A stretch of 64,000 bases of DNA. Origin: an uncultured Devosia sp. GTDB taxonomy: Bacteria; Pseudomonadota; Alphaproteobacteria; Rhizobiales; Devosiaceae. The notes beneath the pieces are model-generated. The model saw only the letters and a list, made by a program, of their open reading frames with translations. It made no database searches and was not told where the DNA came from. Location of the stretch: contig NZ_CAUQDV010000001.1 in the NCBI RefSeq assembly GCF_963517015.1, positions 998,001 through 1,062,000 on the forward strand, read 5' to 3'. A program made the translations under genes and the position numbers. Shown piece by piece: positions 32,188 through 41,140 of the stretch; the stretch's first letter is position 1, and each line of letters begins with the position of its first letter.

Positions 32188-33888
32188 TTACGGGGCCAAT
32201 TCATTGATGGCAGGCGTGGCCTCGGCGATGATTTCCGGCGCCAGCGCGGGCTTTGCCAGACCCATGGCGGCGATCAGCTTGGCATTGTGGCCATAGATGT
32301 CGCCGAAACCTTCGAGCGCCCCATCAGCATCCACGCGGACGGTGAAATAGGCCAGGTGCACCGGGATCTGCGTTTGGGGGTTCACCCATTTTTCGTTGGG
32401 GCCGAACATGGCTTCGAGCGAAGTGCGCGAAATATTGGGCTCATTGGCCATCAGGGCATCGGCAAAGGCAAAGGGATCCTCGACGCGGACGCAACCGTGG
32501 CTCAAAGCGCGAGCGGCACGGCCGAACAGGCCCTTGGACGGGGTATCGTGCAGATAGACGTCATGCTTGTTGGGAAACAGGAACTTGATCTGGCCCAGGG
32601 AATTGCCCGGCCCGGGGCGCTGGCGCACGCGGAAGGGGAAGTTGGAGCTTGAGACCATGCTCCAGTTGACCTGCCAGGGGCTGACAACGTCGCCGTTGTA
32701 GATCAGGTCCATGTTCTTGGCGTCGGTATAGCCGGGATTGTTCAGCACAGCCGGCGCGATCTCGCCCTTCACGATCGAGCTGGGAACATTCCAATAGGGG
32801 TTCACCACAAGGTGGCGGATATTGTCCGAAAAGATGGGCGTCTGGTTCTTGACCGAGCCGACCACGACGCGGGTGGCATATTCCTCATGGCCGTCTCGAT
32901 TGATGGCGAGACGGAATTCGGGAATGTTGACGAAGACGTTGAAGGCGCCAAGGTCGCGCGGCAGCCAGCGCCAGCGCTCCATATTGGCGATGATGTCGGC
33001 CTTGGTGACGGGCTGGCCGCCATTGAGGGCAACCAGGGTTGCCGGACCCATGACGCCATCGACATCGAGCTTCTCGGCGGTCTGGAAGGCGCGCATGGCC
33101 TCGACCATGGCGTCGTCATAGACGAGGCCATCGACTGCAGGCAGGTTGAGGCGGGTGCGCAGTAGCGGCACGCGCGGATCGCTCATGCCGGGCTTGAGGC
33201 TGGGGCCGGTGGCGATCTGGGCGGGACGATCGGTCTGCGTCTCGTCGAATGAGGCGAGTGCGGCCTTGAGCGCCAGGAATTCGGGATGGGTCGGTTCGAG
33301 AGCAGCGAGCACCTTGACCGGGTCCTTGCTGGTCGCGAGCTCTACCAGCAGCGCGGACTCGTCGAGCTTTTTGGGCTGCACGTCGAGATTGGCATCGACC
33401 GACAGCGGGTTGATGCGACCGGTATAGATATGGGTGGCGTAGCGCAGCGTGGCGCCAGAGAAGGCGGTTTCGAGCGCGGCAAGCTTGTCGGGGTCGCCCT
33501 TGGCGCCGGCCGGGTCGAGATCAGGCGTCAGATAGTCGGAGGGACGCAGGCCTTCGCTTTCGGCGGATTCGAACAGCTTCAGGATCTTCTGGGCGGGCTC
33601 GGAGAAAGCGACATCACCATTGGCGTCGGTGCTCAGCCAGATCGGCTCGAAATGGCGGCCGCCATAGAAGAAATAGAGGCTCTGTGCCTCGGCATAGGCG
33701 GCAGAATTCTTGTTGGTGTCGTTATAGGCCGTCGACAGCCCGGACTTGATCGTTTGCGCCAATGGCGTCTGGGGCGGTGCGATGATGACGGGCGCTGTCG
33801 CCAGCGCGGTCACATCCTGAGCCGAAGCCGAAAAAGAGACACCCATGCCGGCGATAACGGCAAAAAGGGACACCACGATCTTGTTCAT
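32188..33888 (-). CDS. L,D-transpeptidase family protein (YcbB-like)
   Basis: The 566-aa periplasmic enzyme forms 3-3 cross-links in peptidoglycan or attaches proteins to it. A signal peptide ends near SASA-QD. A peptidoglycan-binding repeat lies around residues 235-285 (VDGLVYDDAMVEAMRAFQ, LDVDGVMGPATLVALN). The YkuD catalytic domain follows, with the nucleophile in SHGCVRV and upstream HDTP. Length and order are YcbB/LdtD-like. The start at 33888 has GGAG five bases upstream; an ATG five codons earlier is inferior. It lies in the same orientation as the DUF882 endopeptidase. Confidence 0.92.
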   Translation of the reverse strand: MNKIVVSLFAVIAGMGVSFSASAQDVTALATAPVIIAPPQTPLAQTIKSGLSTAYNDTNKNSAAYAEAQSLYFFYGGRHFEPIWLSTDANGDVAFSEPAQKILKLFESAESEGLRPSDYLTPDLDPAGAKGDPDKLAALETAFSGATLRYATHIYTGRINPLSVDANLDVQPKKLDESALLVELATSKDPVKVLAALEPTHPEFLALKAALASFDETQTDRPAQIATGPSLKPGMSDPRVPLLRTRLNLPAVDGLVYDDAMVEAMRAFQTAEKLDVDGVMGPATLVALNGGQPVTKADIIANMERWRWLPRDLGAFNVFVNIPEFRLAINRDGHEEYATRVVVGSVKNQTPIFSDNIRHLVVNPYWNVPSSIVKGEIAPAVLNNPGYTDAKNMDLIYNGDVVSPWQVNWSMVSSSNFPFRVRQRPGPGNSLGQIKFLFPNKHDVYLHDTPSKGLFGRAARALSHGCVRVEDPFAFADALMANEPNISRTSLEAMFGPNEKWVNPQTQIPVHLAYFTVRVDADGALEGFGDIYGHNAKLIAAMGLAKPALAPEIIAEATPAINELAP

Positions 33889-34093
33889 CTGCGCTCCATG
33901 CACGGCAAGTTCTTGACGGCCGGAATGCCAGAATCAGAGGGTCTGGCAGGCCGTTCCCGAACGGTCGAGCAATAAACTGCAAACCTTAACGGGAGCAATC
34001 ACTCGCAACACTGTGAGCGGCGCGTGTGGTGCGGACGACACAGTGGCTTGGGCTTGCCCCAAGTCGATACAGGGTTCATGGGAGGGGGGGTGG

Positions 34094-35590
34094 ATGATGA
34101 AAGGCACGGACATGAATGCGATCCAGACCCTCACGGAACAGCTCGGTTTTGACCTCGAAGCGGTGCCGACGGATTTGCATATCGGGGGCAGTTGGCGAGC
34201 CGGTTCGACCGGCAAGCGGCTGGATGTCTTTAATCCCTCGACTGGCCTTGTGATTACAACGGTCGCCGACGCATCCGTCGATGATGCGATGGATGCCGTG
34301 CAGGCCGCACATGAAGCGGGACCGGGCTGGGCAGCAGTGCCGCCGCGGGAAAAGTCGGAACTCCTGCGCCGGTGTCATGGCTTGATGATCGAGCGCAAGG
34401 AGATGCTGGCAGCGCTGATCAGCCTTGAAAATGGCAAGGCGCTGGACGATGCGCGCGGCGAGGTGGTGTATGCCGCCGAATTCTTCCGCTGGTTCGCCGA
34501 AGAGGCGGTGCGGCTGAATGGCGAGATTTATGCGGCACCCAGCGCCGCCAACAAGATCATCGTCCAGCATCAGCCGATCGGCGTGGCGGTGCTGGTGACG
34601 CCGTGGAATTTCCCGGCAGCGATGGCAACGCGCAAGATCGCCCCGGCCCTCGCGGCTGGTTGCACCTGTGTGCTGAAACCGGCGACCGAAACGCCGCTGA
34701 CGGCCTTTGCGCTGGCCGAGATCTATGCCGAAGCGGGCGTGCCGGCAGGCGTGGTCAATGTGATCACCACGGGCGAGGCCGGTCCGGTGGTCAGCGCCAT
34801 GCTGCATGACAGCCGCGTGCGCAAGCTGAGCTTTACCGGCTCGACCGAAGTGGGGCGGGCGCTGCTCAAGGAAGCGGCCGACCAGGTGATTTCCTGCTCG
34901 ATGGAACTGGGTGGCAATGCGCCGTTCATCGTTTTCGACGATGCCGACCTCGACCTGGCAGTGGATGGCGCCATGGTGGCCAAGATGCGCAATGGTGGCG
35001 AGGCCTGCACGGCCGCCAATCGCTTTTATGTGCAGAAGGGGATTGCGGAGGCGTTTACCCGGAAGCTGGCGGAGCGCATGGGGGCGATGACGGTCGGCGC
35101 CGGTTATGACGCCTCGACCCAATGCGGGCCGATGATCAACCAGAAGGCCGTCGATCGCATGGCTGCGCTGGTCGGCGACGCCGAAGAGCGTGGGGCCAGG
35201 GCGCTGGTTGGCGGCAAGCCGCTGGAGCGAGACGGCTATTTCTTCCCCCCGACCGTGCTGCAGGACGTGACCGCCGACGCCGATATTTCGCGGCGCGAGA
35301 TCTTCGGGCCGATCGCTGCGGTCGCCACATTCACGAGCGAAGACGAGGTGGTCGCAGCGGCCAATGACAGCGAGTTCGGCCTCATCGCCTATGTCTTTAC
35401 GACGGACCTCGCCCGGGGGCTGCGGGTTTCCGAACGGCTGGAAAGCGGCATGGTGGGCATCAATCGCGGCGTGATATCCGATCCGGCCGCGCCTTTTGGC
35501 GGCGTCAAGCAGAGCGGAATGGGTCGCGAGGGCGCCCACCACGGCATGCTTGAATTCTGCGAGACCAAGTATATCGCGGCCAGCTGGTAG
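34094..35590 (+). CDS. NAD(P)-dependent succinate-semialdehyde dehydrogenase family protein
   Basis: This 498-aa aldehyde dehydrogenase has VTPWNFPAAMATRKIAPALAAGCT, FTGSTEVGRALL, the general-base glutamate in MELGGNAPFIVFDDADLD, and the catalytic cysteine in NGGEACTAANRFYV. The wording matches the GabD/SSADH branch, which oxidises succinate semialdehyde from 4-aminobutyrate; related aldehydes are possible. No gabT is beside it. ATG 34094 follows a GGAGG box; ATG 34112 with AAGG is an alternative start. Confidence 0.88.
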   Translation: MMKGTDMNAIQTLTEQLGFDLEAVPTDLHIGGSWRAGSTGKRLDVFNPSTGLVITTVADASVDDAMDAVQAAHEAGPGWAAVPPREKSELLRRCHGLMIERKEMLAALISLENGKALDDARGEVVYAAEFFRWFAEEAVRLNGEIYAAPSAANKIIVQHQPIGVAVLVTPWNFPAAMATRKIAPALAAGCTCVLKPATETPLTAFALAEIYAEAGVPAGVVNVITTGEAGPVVSAMLHDSRVRKLSFTGSTEVGRALLKEAADQVISCSMELGGNAPFIVFDDADLDLAVDGAMVAKMRNGGEACTAANRFYVQKGIAEAFTRKLAERMGAMTVGAGYDASTQCGPMINQKAVDRMAALVGDAEERGARALVGGKPLERDGYFFPPTVLQDVTADADISRREIFGPIAAVATFTSEDEVVAAANDSEFGLIAYVFTTDLARGLRVSERLESGMVGINRGVISDPAAPFGGVKQSGMGREGAHHGMLEFCETKYIAASW

Positions 35591-35938
35591 CGCGATCTTC
35601 GCTGTCGCCCTGGCCTTCGGTCAGCAACGCGTGGTCAAGCCAACCATTGTGGCTAACAGAATGAGACGGGCCAGCGATCAGCGGAAGGGACGCGACACGC
35701 GCGTCCGTTCAACACTCATGGTCAGGTCGATCGCTTTTCAGCTGGCCCAGAGGAGACGCCGCGACGGCGACGGGGGTCGCCGTCCGGCGGTGCGGCATCT
35801 CCGGGGCGCAAGGTAAGGCAAACAAATCGTGGTGTCTGTCGGTTGGCAACCTACAGACGCTGGGAAAACGACAGTCTAGGGTGCTATCGTCGACCCATTG
35901 CCTTGAGTCATTTTCAGTACCAGACGCTCGGATATTGC
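35591..35938. other. Intergenic region between ALDH and response regulator (348 bp)
   Basis: I see no convincing gene. Two structures stand out. One is a perfect 9-bp GC hairpin GACGGCGAC-GGGG-GTCGCCGTC (35763-35784) without T-run, which may stop the dehydrogenase transcript. The other is the palindrome listed next. Confidence 0.6.
35834..35858. promoter_or_regulatory. 25-bp palindrome upstream of the two-component genes
   Basis: GTCTGT-C-GGTTG-G-CAACC-T-ACAGAC has twelve-base arms with one mismatched pair, about 80 bases before the response-regulator start. Its length and symmetry suit a LuxR/NarL-type dimer site, possibly autoregulation. Binding is inferred. Confidence 0.45.
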
Positions 35939-36559
35939 ATGAGCAGAAGCATCCTTGTTGTGGATGATCACCCTATCGTCCTCTACGGCCTCAAATTTCT
36001 TTTCGAGGGCGACGAAAGCTTCACCGTCTGCGGCGAAGCGGGCGATGTTTCCCAGGCGCGCGAACTTGCCGCAGCCCGTCAGCCCGATTTCATCATTCTC
36101 GATCTCGTCCTGGGCGGACGGGACGGACTGGAGCTGCTGCGGGAGCTGCGCGCGCTGTCACCAGCATCACGCATCCTGGTTTATTCAAGCCAGAACGAGC
36201 GGTTTTTCGGCCGCAAATGTGCGGCTGCCGGTGCATGGGGCTATCTGTCGAAGTCAGAGGGTCTGCCGGCGGTGGCCAGGGCATTGGCAATGGTGGCCGA
36301 GGGCGTGCCCTATTTCGAACATGGCGAGACCGGCGCTACGCCGGACCTGCCGCCGATCGAGCAATTGTCGGCACGCGAGTTGCAGGTGCTCAGGATGATC
36401 GGGGAGGGTTCGTCGAGCAGGGTGATGTCGGAGGCCCTGGGCCTGTCGATCAAGACGATCGGCACCTATCGCGAGCGGATCAAGGCAAAGCTGATGCTGG
36501 CCAATGTGCGGGATCTCGATGATCTGGCCCGCGACTATGCCGAGGGGCGCCTGGCATGA
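35939..36559 (+). CDS. LuxR/NarL-type response regulator
   Basis: The 206-aa protein has a receiver domain (acid pocket VVDDHP, phospho-acceptor D55 in IILD, switch K105 in GYLSK) and a C-terminal LuxR helix-turn-helix (LSARELQVLRMIGEGSSSRVMSEALGL, then KTIGTYRERIKAKL). It should bind DNA as a dimer when phosphorylated. The ATG matches the family start but lacks a clear Shine-Dalgarno. It overlaps the kinase gene by four bases (ATGA), so the two form one system. Confidence 0.9.
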   Translation: MSRSILVVDDHPIVLYGLKFLFEGDESFTVCGEAGDVSQARELAAARQPDFIILDLVLGGRDGLELLRELRALSPASRILVYSSQNERFFGRKCAAAGAWGYLSKSEGLPAVARALAMVAEGVPYFEHGETGATPDLPPIEQLSARELQVLRMIGEGSSSRVMSEALGLSIKTIGTYRERIKAKLMLANVRDLDDLARDYAEGRLA

Positions 36560-37935
36560 CCACGCCCATGCAGCGTCTGGCGCGTCTTCTCGATCCGGCG
36601 GGTGGCGACGATATCGAGCATCCCTATCGCCGCCTGCGTCTCAATCTGCGCCGTGTCGAGCTGGTCGCCTGGCTTGGTGTGTTGATTGCCGCCGTCGAGG
36701 GCATGTTCAGCATCCAGCGACAGATCGACCACTATCTTTGGGCCTGTGGCTTCATGGGCGGCGGCGCGATTTTGGCGATGGTGCTGGCCCGGCGCGGCCA
36801 GCGCGTCGCCCCACGCCGATATCGGCATTTGCCGGAAGCCTTCGTGATCTTCGCTTTGATGGCGTCGCAGCTGATCTGTTATTTCATCATCCTCAACGGT
36901 CGCGTCGCCTCCGGCTATGGCCTGGTCTTCATGGCCTGCGCGGTGTTCTTCCTGATCCCACCACGCCGCTTCATCGTCATTGGTCTGGTGACCCTGGCGT
37001 TTTTCATCGCCTGGGTTGTGGCCTCGCCGCTGAGCGGCTTCGACCAGATCAACAATATCTTCAACACGGCCTTGGCAGTGGTGTTCGGCATGATGGGGCG
37101 ATGGGGTCTGGATCGGCTGGAACAGGCCAATGAAGTGCAGAAGCAACAGATTGCCGAACAGAATGCCGCACTGGTCGCGATCAATGCGCGGCTACTACGC
37201 AACAATGACGAACTCAACGGCTTGATGGCCGTTGCCGCGCATGACTTGCGCAGTCCATTGTTCGGGTTGGGCAATCTGCTCGAACTGGCGCAGCAGCGGC
37301 CGCCGTCGACGCCGGAAGGCTGGCAGGATGTGTTGCGGGCTGCGGGAAGCAGTATCGGCTCGATGCAGGTGTTAATCAGCCGTATCCTTGAAGCTCACGA
37401 GGCCGATTGGGCGAAGGACCAGCAGTTGGTCAGCATCAATCTGCACGCTGCGCTGGAGGCAAGCCGCGTTCGCAATGGCGTCAACGCGCTGCGCTGCGGA
37501 GTTGCGATCACGGTCGATGGCAGGACAAATGTCCTTGCGGCAGGCGATGCGGCGCGGCTGGAACAGGTGCTGGACAATCTGGTCTCCAACGCGATCCGCT
37601 TTTCGCCCCAGGGGGCAGAGATCGTGCTGACGGCGGGCGTGGACGGGCAGCCCTTCATCACCGTCGCGGATCGGGGCAAGGGCATTCCCGAGGCGGAGAG
37701 GGATGGCCTGTTCGGCAAGTTCAAGCGGGGATCCGCCCGGCCGGTGCATGGCAGCTGGGGGTCGGGCCTGGGGCTTTACATCGCGCGCACGCTGGTCGCC
37801 AACATGGGCGCCACGATTGTCTATCAGCCGCGCGCTGGCGGCGGGTCCCTGTTCCGGATCGACTTTCAGCCCCCGTTTACCGCAATGGCATCTGTAGGGC
37901 GCGGACCGACAGACAAGGCGCTGCAGATAGGCTAA
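36556..37935 (+). CDS. Membrane sensor histidine kinase
   Basis: A 459-aa kinase. Five to six membrane helices fill residues about 33-182 with almost no periplasmic domain, so the signal is probably sensed in or near the membrane. A short coiled coil leads to the HisKA domain with H229 in AAHDLRSPL. The ATPase domain has NLVSNAIRFSPQG (N box), DRGKGIP and GSGLGLYIA (G boxes). Kinases that partner NarL-type regulators usually carry HisKA_3, so HisKA here is less usual. It is coupled to the regulator by ATGA. Confidence 0.9.
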   Translation: MTTPMQRLARLLDPAGGDDIEHPYRRLRLNLRRVELVAWLGVLIAAVEGMFSIQRQIDHYLWACGFMGGGAILAMVLARRGQRVAPRRYRHLPEAFVIFALMASQLICYFIILNGRVASGYGLVFMACAVFFLIPPRRFIVIGLVTLAFFIAWVVASPLSGFDQINNIFNTALAVVFGMMGRWGLDRLEQANEVQKQQIAEQNAALVAINARLLRNNDELNGLMAVAAHDLRSPLFGLGNLLELAQQRPPSTPEGWQDVLRAAGSSIGSMQVLISRILEAHEADWAKDQQLVSINLHAALEASRVRNGVNALRCGVAITVDGRTNVLAAGDAARLEQVLDNLVSNAIRFSPQGAEIVLTAGVDGQPFITVADRGKGIPEAERDGLFGKFKRGSARPVHGSWGSGLGLYIARTLVANMGATIVYQPRAGGGSLFRIDFQPPFTAMASVGRGPTDKALQIG

Positions 37936-37957
37936 GGACGGCTGCGCGTCAGCGAAT

Positions 37958-38032
37958 GGCCCTGTGGCGGAGTGTTACGCACGGGATTGCAACTCCTGGT
38001 ACCCTTGGTTCAAGTCCAGGGCAGGGCCTCCA
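37958..38032 (+). tRNA. tRNA-Cys(GCA)-like gene with non-canonical D loop and T arm
   Basis: A 75-nt cloverleaf can be drawn. Acceptor GGCCCTG/CAGGGCC is a perfect 7 bp, with U73 and encoded CCA as in tRNA-Cys. T8-G9 follow. The D stem is GCG/CGC. The anticodon arm CGGGA-TTGCAAC-TCCTG carries anticodon GCA (37989-37991). The variable loop is GTAC. Two oddities exist: the D loop reads AGTGTTA where AGTGGTTA is normal, so one of G18/G19 is missing, and the T stem has six pairs (CCTTGG/CCAGGG) around TTCAAGT. It lies 22 bases after the kinase stop. Confidence 0.72.
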
Positions 38033-38037
38033 GCGCT

Positions 38038-38409
38038 TCAGATCTTGTTTTCGGCTTCCACCACGACATCCTGCCCGACGGAATCGGGCACATTGCCATT
38101 GCGCTCGGCGCGGTCGCGGTAGAGTGCGGCGCGGGCGAGAAGCATCAGCGTCACCGGCGTGGTCAGCGAGACGAAAATGACGATCAGCACTTCGTGCAAT
38201 ACGGGACGCCCACCCATCACCGAGAAGTAGACGATCGAGGCCAGCAGCACGAAGATGGTGCCGAAGCTGGAGCCCAAGGTGGGTGCGTGGATGCGCAGGT
38301 AGAAGCTGTCGAAGCGGGCGAGGCCGAGGCAGCCCAGGAGGGTGAGGCCGGAACCGGCGAGGGCGAAGAAGCCGACGAGAATGGCGAGCCAGAGCGGAAT
38401 GTCACTCAT
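38038..38409 (-). CDS. mnhG: Monovalent cation/H+ antiporter subunit G
   Basis: The 123-aa subunit has three helices with LGCLGLARFDSFYLRIHAPTLGSS, the MnhG/PhaF-type signature, and GRPVLHEVLIVIFVSLTTPVTLMLLARAA. It is the last gene of the Mrp operon, starting in the mnhF stop (ATGA). Its C-terminal tail is hydrophilic and acidic. Confidence 0.92.
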   Translation of the reverse strand: MSDIPLWLAILVGFFALAGSGLTLLGCLGLARFDSFYLRIHAPTLGSSFGTIFVLLASIVYFSVMGGRPVLHEVLIVIFVSLTTPVTLMLLARAALYRDRAERNGNVPDSVGQDVVVEAENKI

Positions 38410-38687
38410 TCGATCACCTCGCCGCGCATGAGGAATTTGGCCAGCGCAACGGTCGAGACAAAGCCCAGGATGCCGATGACCAGCGCCGCCTCGAAATAGA
38501 CATTGGAGCCCACGCGGACGCCGAAGAGCACAAGGATCAGCATGGCAGCCAGGTAGAAGGCGTCGAGCGCCAGGATGCGGTCCTGCGCGCGGGGGCCGCG
38601 GATCATGCGCGTGGTGGCGGCGACCATGGCGCCGGCCAGCATGATCTGGGACAGGAGCAAGGTCCAGTGGAGCACGGCTTCGCTCAT
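38406..38687 (-). CDS. mnhF: Monovalent cation/H+ antiporter subunit F
   Basis: The 93-aa, three-helix subunit shows the MnhF pattern RMIRGPRAQDRILALDAFYLAAMLIL. The start is set by the ATGA overlap with mnhE; in-frame codons upstream lie inside mnhE. Confidence 0.92.
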   Translation of the reverse strand: MSEAVLHWTLLLSQIMLAGAMVAATTRMIRGPRAQDRILALDAFYLAAMLILVLFGVRVGSNVYFEAALVIGILGFVSTVALAKFLMRGEVIE

Positions 38688-39184
38688 TGGAAGATCTCCA
38701 GCAACAGGCGTTCGTAGCGGTTCTTGATGGTGTCGATCCATTCGCTTTCGTTGACCAGATCGAGCACATGGATCAGCACGGTGCCGCGGGCGGCATCATA
38801 TTCGAGCCAGGCCGAGCCGGGCGTTGCGGTGATGATGCAGGCGAGGATCGCCAGGGCCGAGCGATCGCGCAATTGAAGCGGCAGGACGATGAAGCCCGAG
38901 GTTTCCTCGCGACGATGGCCCTGGATGGCGATCCAGGCCACGGCCAGATTGGAACGAAGTACGTCCATGGCAACGAGGGCCATCAACTGGATGATGCGGT
39001 GCGGATTGCGGATGCGCGGGCGCTCCGGTTGCAGCGCATCGAGCGCCTTGCCGGCAAAGAGTGCAATGACCGCGCCGAGCAGGATATGGCCAAGGCCGGT
39101 CGAGGATTGCAGCAGGAGCCAGAAGATCAGCAGGCTCAGCGAGAGCAGCGGATAGGGGACGATCTGGCGGAGCATGCGGGTCAT
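38684..39184 (-). CDS. mnhE: Monovalent cation/H+ antiporter subunit E
   Basis: The 166-aa subunit has N-terminal helices (YPLLSLSLLIFWLLLQSS, LGHILLGAVIALFAG) and the cytosolic domain with LRDRSALAILACIITATPGSAWLEYD, typical of MnhE. It overlaps mnhD and mnhF by four bases each. Confidence 0.92.
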   Translation of the reverse strand: MTRMLRQIVPYPLLSLSLLIFWLLLQSSTGLGHILLGAVIALFAGKALDALQPERPRIRNPHRIIQLMALVAMDVLRSNLAVAWIAIQGHRREETSGFIVLPLQLRDRSALAILACIITATPGSAWLEYDAARGTVLIHVLDLVNESEWIDTIKNRYERLLLEIFQ

Positions 39185-40800
39185 GGCACTACCTCGCCGA
39201 CGACGGTCGAGTTCAGGATATTGCCGATCTCGGTGGCGGGCGAATGCAGGTTCGCCGCCAGGGCGTACATATAGTCCATGGTCGGGCCGGCCATGACGGT
39301 CAAAACGACGGTCAGCGTCAGCAGCATGATGATCGGGGCAATCTCGATCAGGCGGACCGGTGCGGGGCTATCCGACATGGTGGCCCAGAATGTGCTGATG
39401 CCGGTACGGGTCAGCGAGACCAGCGCGGCAAAGCCGGCAAAGATCATCAGGCCTGCAAGGGTCCAGGCGGCCGGTGTGATGACGGCGGGTGCCTCAAGCC
39501 CATCGGGATTGAAGAGGGCCGAGATGATGGCGAATTTGGCGAGGAAGCCGGCCAGGGGCGGGAAGCCGGCCAGCAGCAGGACGCAGACGGCAAAGCTGAT
39601 GCCGAGCACGGCCAGGGCACCTGGAATGGCAAGGCCAACCTCGTCGACTTCGCTTTCCTCTTCGTCGTCACCATAGGCTTCAAGCGTGATGGCGAGCACG
39701 TCGGCGCCGGCGATACGGATGCGTTCGAGCAGTTCGACGATCAGGAAGAAGGCGCTGACGGCCAGGGTCGAGACAACGAGGTAGTAGAGCGCGCCACCGG
39801 TGACAAAGGCATTGCCCATGCCGATGGCCGCCAGAAGTGTGCCCGAAGAAATGAGCACCGAATAGCCGGCGAGACGGGCAATGGTCTGGGAGGCGAGAAC
39901 GCCTATGGCGCCAAAGGCGATGGTGGCCATGCCGCCAAACAGCAGGACATTGTGGCCCAGGCCTGCAGAGGGACCGGCTTCTAGGCCGAAGGCAAGGGTC
40001 GATAGACGCAGCACGGCGTAGATGCCAACCTTGGTCATGATGGCAAAAATGGCTGCCACCGGCGCGCTGGCGGCGGCATAGGTGGTGGGCAGCCAGAAGC
40101 CGAGCGGCCACATGCCCGCCTTGAGCAGGAAGGCGAGGCCGAGGAAGGCGGCGCCGGCTTCGAGCAGGCCACGATCGAGCTCGGGAATGGTCGCGACCTT
40201 GTGGGCAAGGTCGGCCATGTTGAGCGTGCCGGTAACGCCATAGATCAGCGCCGCACCGAGCAGGAAAAGGAAGGAGGCGCCGAGGTTGACCGCGACATAG
40301 TGCAGGCCCGCCTTGATGCGGGCGAGGCCAAGGCCATGCAGAGCCAAGCCGTAGGAGGCGGCCAGCATCACTTCGAAGAAGACGAAGAGATTGAAGATGT
40401 CGCCGGTGAGGAAGGCGCCGTTGAGCCCCATCAGGAGGAACTGGAACAGGCTGTGAAAGCTCGGGCCCATGGCGTGCCAGCGGGCGAGCGAATAGATCAG
40501 CGCCGCGGTGCCGAGGATCGAGGTCAGCAGGACCATCAGGGCCGAGAGGCGATCGGCGACGAGAACGATGCCGAAGGGCACGGGCCAATTGCCGAGCGGA
40601 TAGGTGATGGCCTCGATGCCGTTATCGGCAGAGGCCAGCAGCACCATCTGCACGCCGATGACGACGAGCATCACCGTGGCGACGACGTTGATATAGGCCT
40701 TGGCTGCGCGCTGGCGATCGTCGATCAGCAGCATGGCTGCGCCGGTGAAGAGCGGCAGGAGGATGGGGAGGACCGAGAGGTGGTCGTTGATGAAGTTCAT
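39181..40800 (-). CDS. mnhD: Monovalent cation/H+ antiporter subunit D
   Basis: The 539-aa subunit is homologous to the complex I antiporter subunits NuoM/N. It has the proton-path region FEVMLAASYGLALHG with its glutamate, and LLKAGMWPLGFWLPTTYAAASAPVAAIFAIMTKVGIYA with the key lysines. A hydrophilic acidic insert (YGDDEEESEVDEVG) is unusual in sequence. The start is ATG 40800, one base after the mnhC stop. Confidence 0.93.
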   Translation of the reverse strand: MNFINDHLSVLPILLPLFTGAAMLLIDDRQRAAKAYINVVATVMLVVIGVQMVLLASADNGIEAITYPLGNWPVPFGIVLVADRLSALMVLLTSILGTAALIYSLARWHAMGPSFHSLFQFLLMGLNGAFLTGDIFNLFVFFEVMLAASYGLALHGLGLARIKAGLHYVAVNLGASFLFLLGAALIYGVTGTLNMADLAHKVATIPELDRGLLEAGAAFLGLAFLLKAGMWPLGFWLPTTYAAASAPVAAIFAIMTKVGIYAVLRLSTLAFGLEAGPSAGLGHNVLLFGGMATIAFGAIGVLASQTIARLAGYSVLISSGTLLAAIGMGNAFVTGGALYYLVVSTLAVSAFFLIVELLERIRIAGADVLAITLEAYGDDEEESEVDEVGLAIPGALAVLGISFAVCVLLLAGFPPLAGFLAKFAIISALFNPDGLEAPAVITPAAWTLAGLMIFAGFAALVSLTRTGISTFWATMSDSPAPVRLIEIAPIIMLLTLTVVLTVMAGPTMDYMYALAANLHSPATEIGNILNSTVVGEVVP

Positions 40801-40801
40801 G

Positions 40802-41140
40802 TCAGCGCTGCTCCCTGCCATCGACATGGTCGGTGCCGGTGACGCCGCGGGCGGCGAGGAGCACGACAAGGAAAAGCGCCGTCATGGCAAAGCCAATGAC
40901 GATGGCGGTGAGCACCAGGGCCTGGGGCACCGGATCGGTGAACTGGCCCGGATCGATCTCGCCGTTGGTAACAACGGGCGCGGCGCCGGTCATCAGGCGG
41001 CCCATCGAGAAGATGAAGAGATTGACGGCATAGGACAGCAGCGACAGGCCGATGATCACCTGGAAGGTGCGCGGGCGCAGCATAAGATACACGCCGCAGC
41101 TGGTCAGAACACCGATGCCGATTGCGAGAATGAGTTCCAT
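40802..41140 (-). CDS. mnhC: Monovalent cation/H+ antiporter subunit C
   Basis: The 112-aa, three-helix NuoK-like subunit has GVYLMLRPRTFQVIIGLSLLSYAVNLFIFSMG and the conserved TDPVPQALVLTAIVIGFAMTA. Its start overlaps the end of mnhA by one base (TGATG). Confidence 0.93.
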   Translation of the reverse strand: MELILAIGIGVLTSCGVYLMLRPRTFQVIIGLSLLSYAVNLFIFSMGRLMTGAAPVVTNGEIDPGQFTDPVPQALVLTAIVIGFAMTALFLVVLLAARGVTGTDHVDGREQR

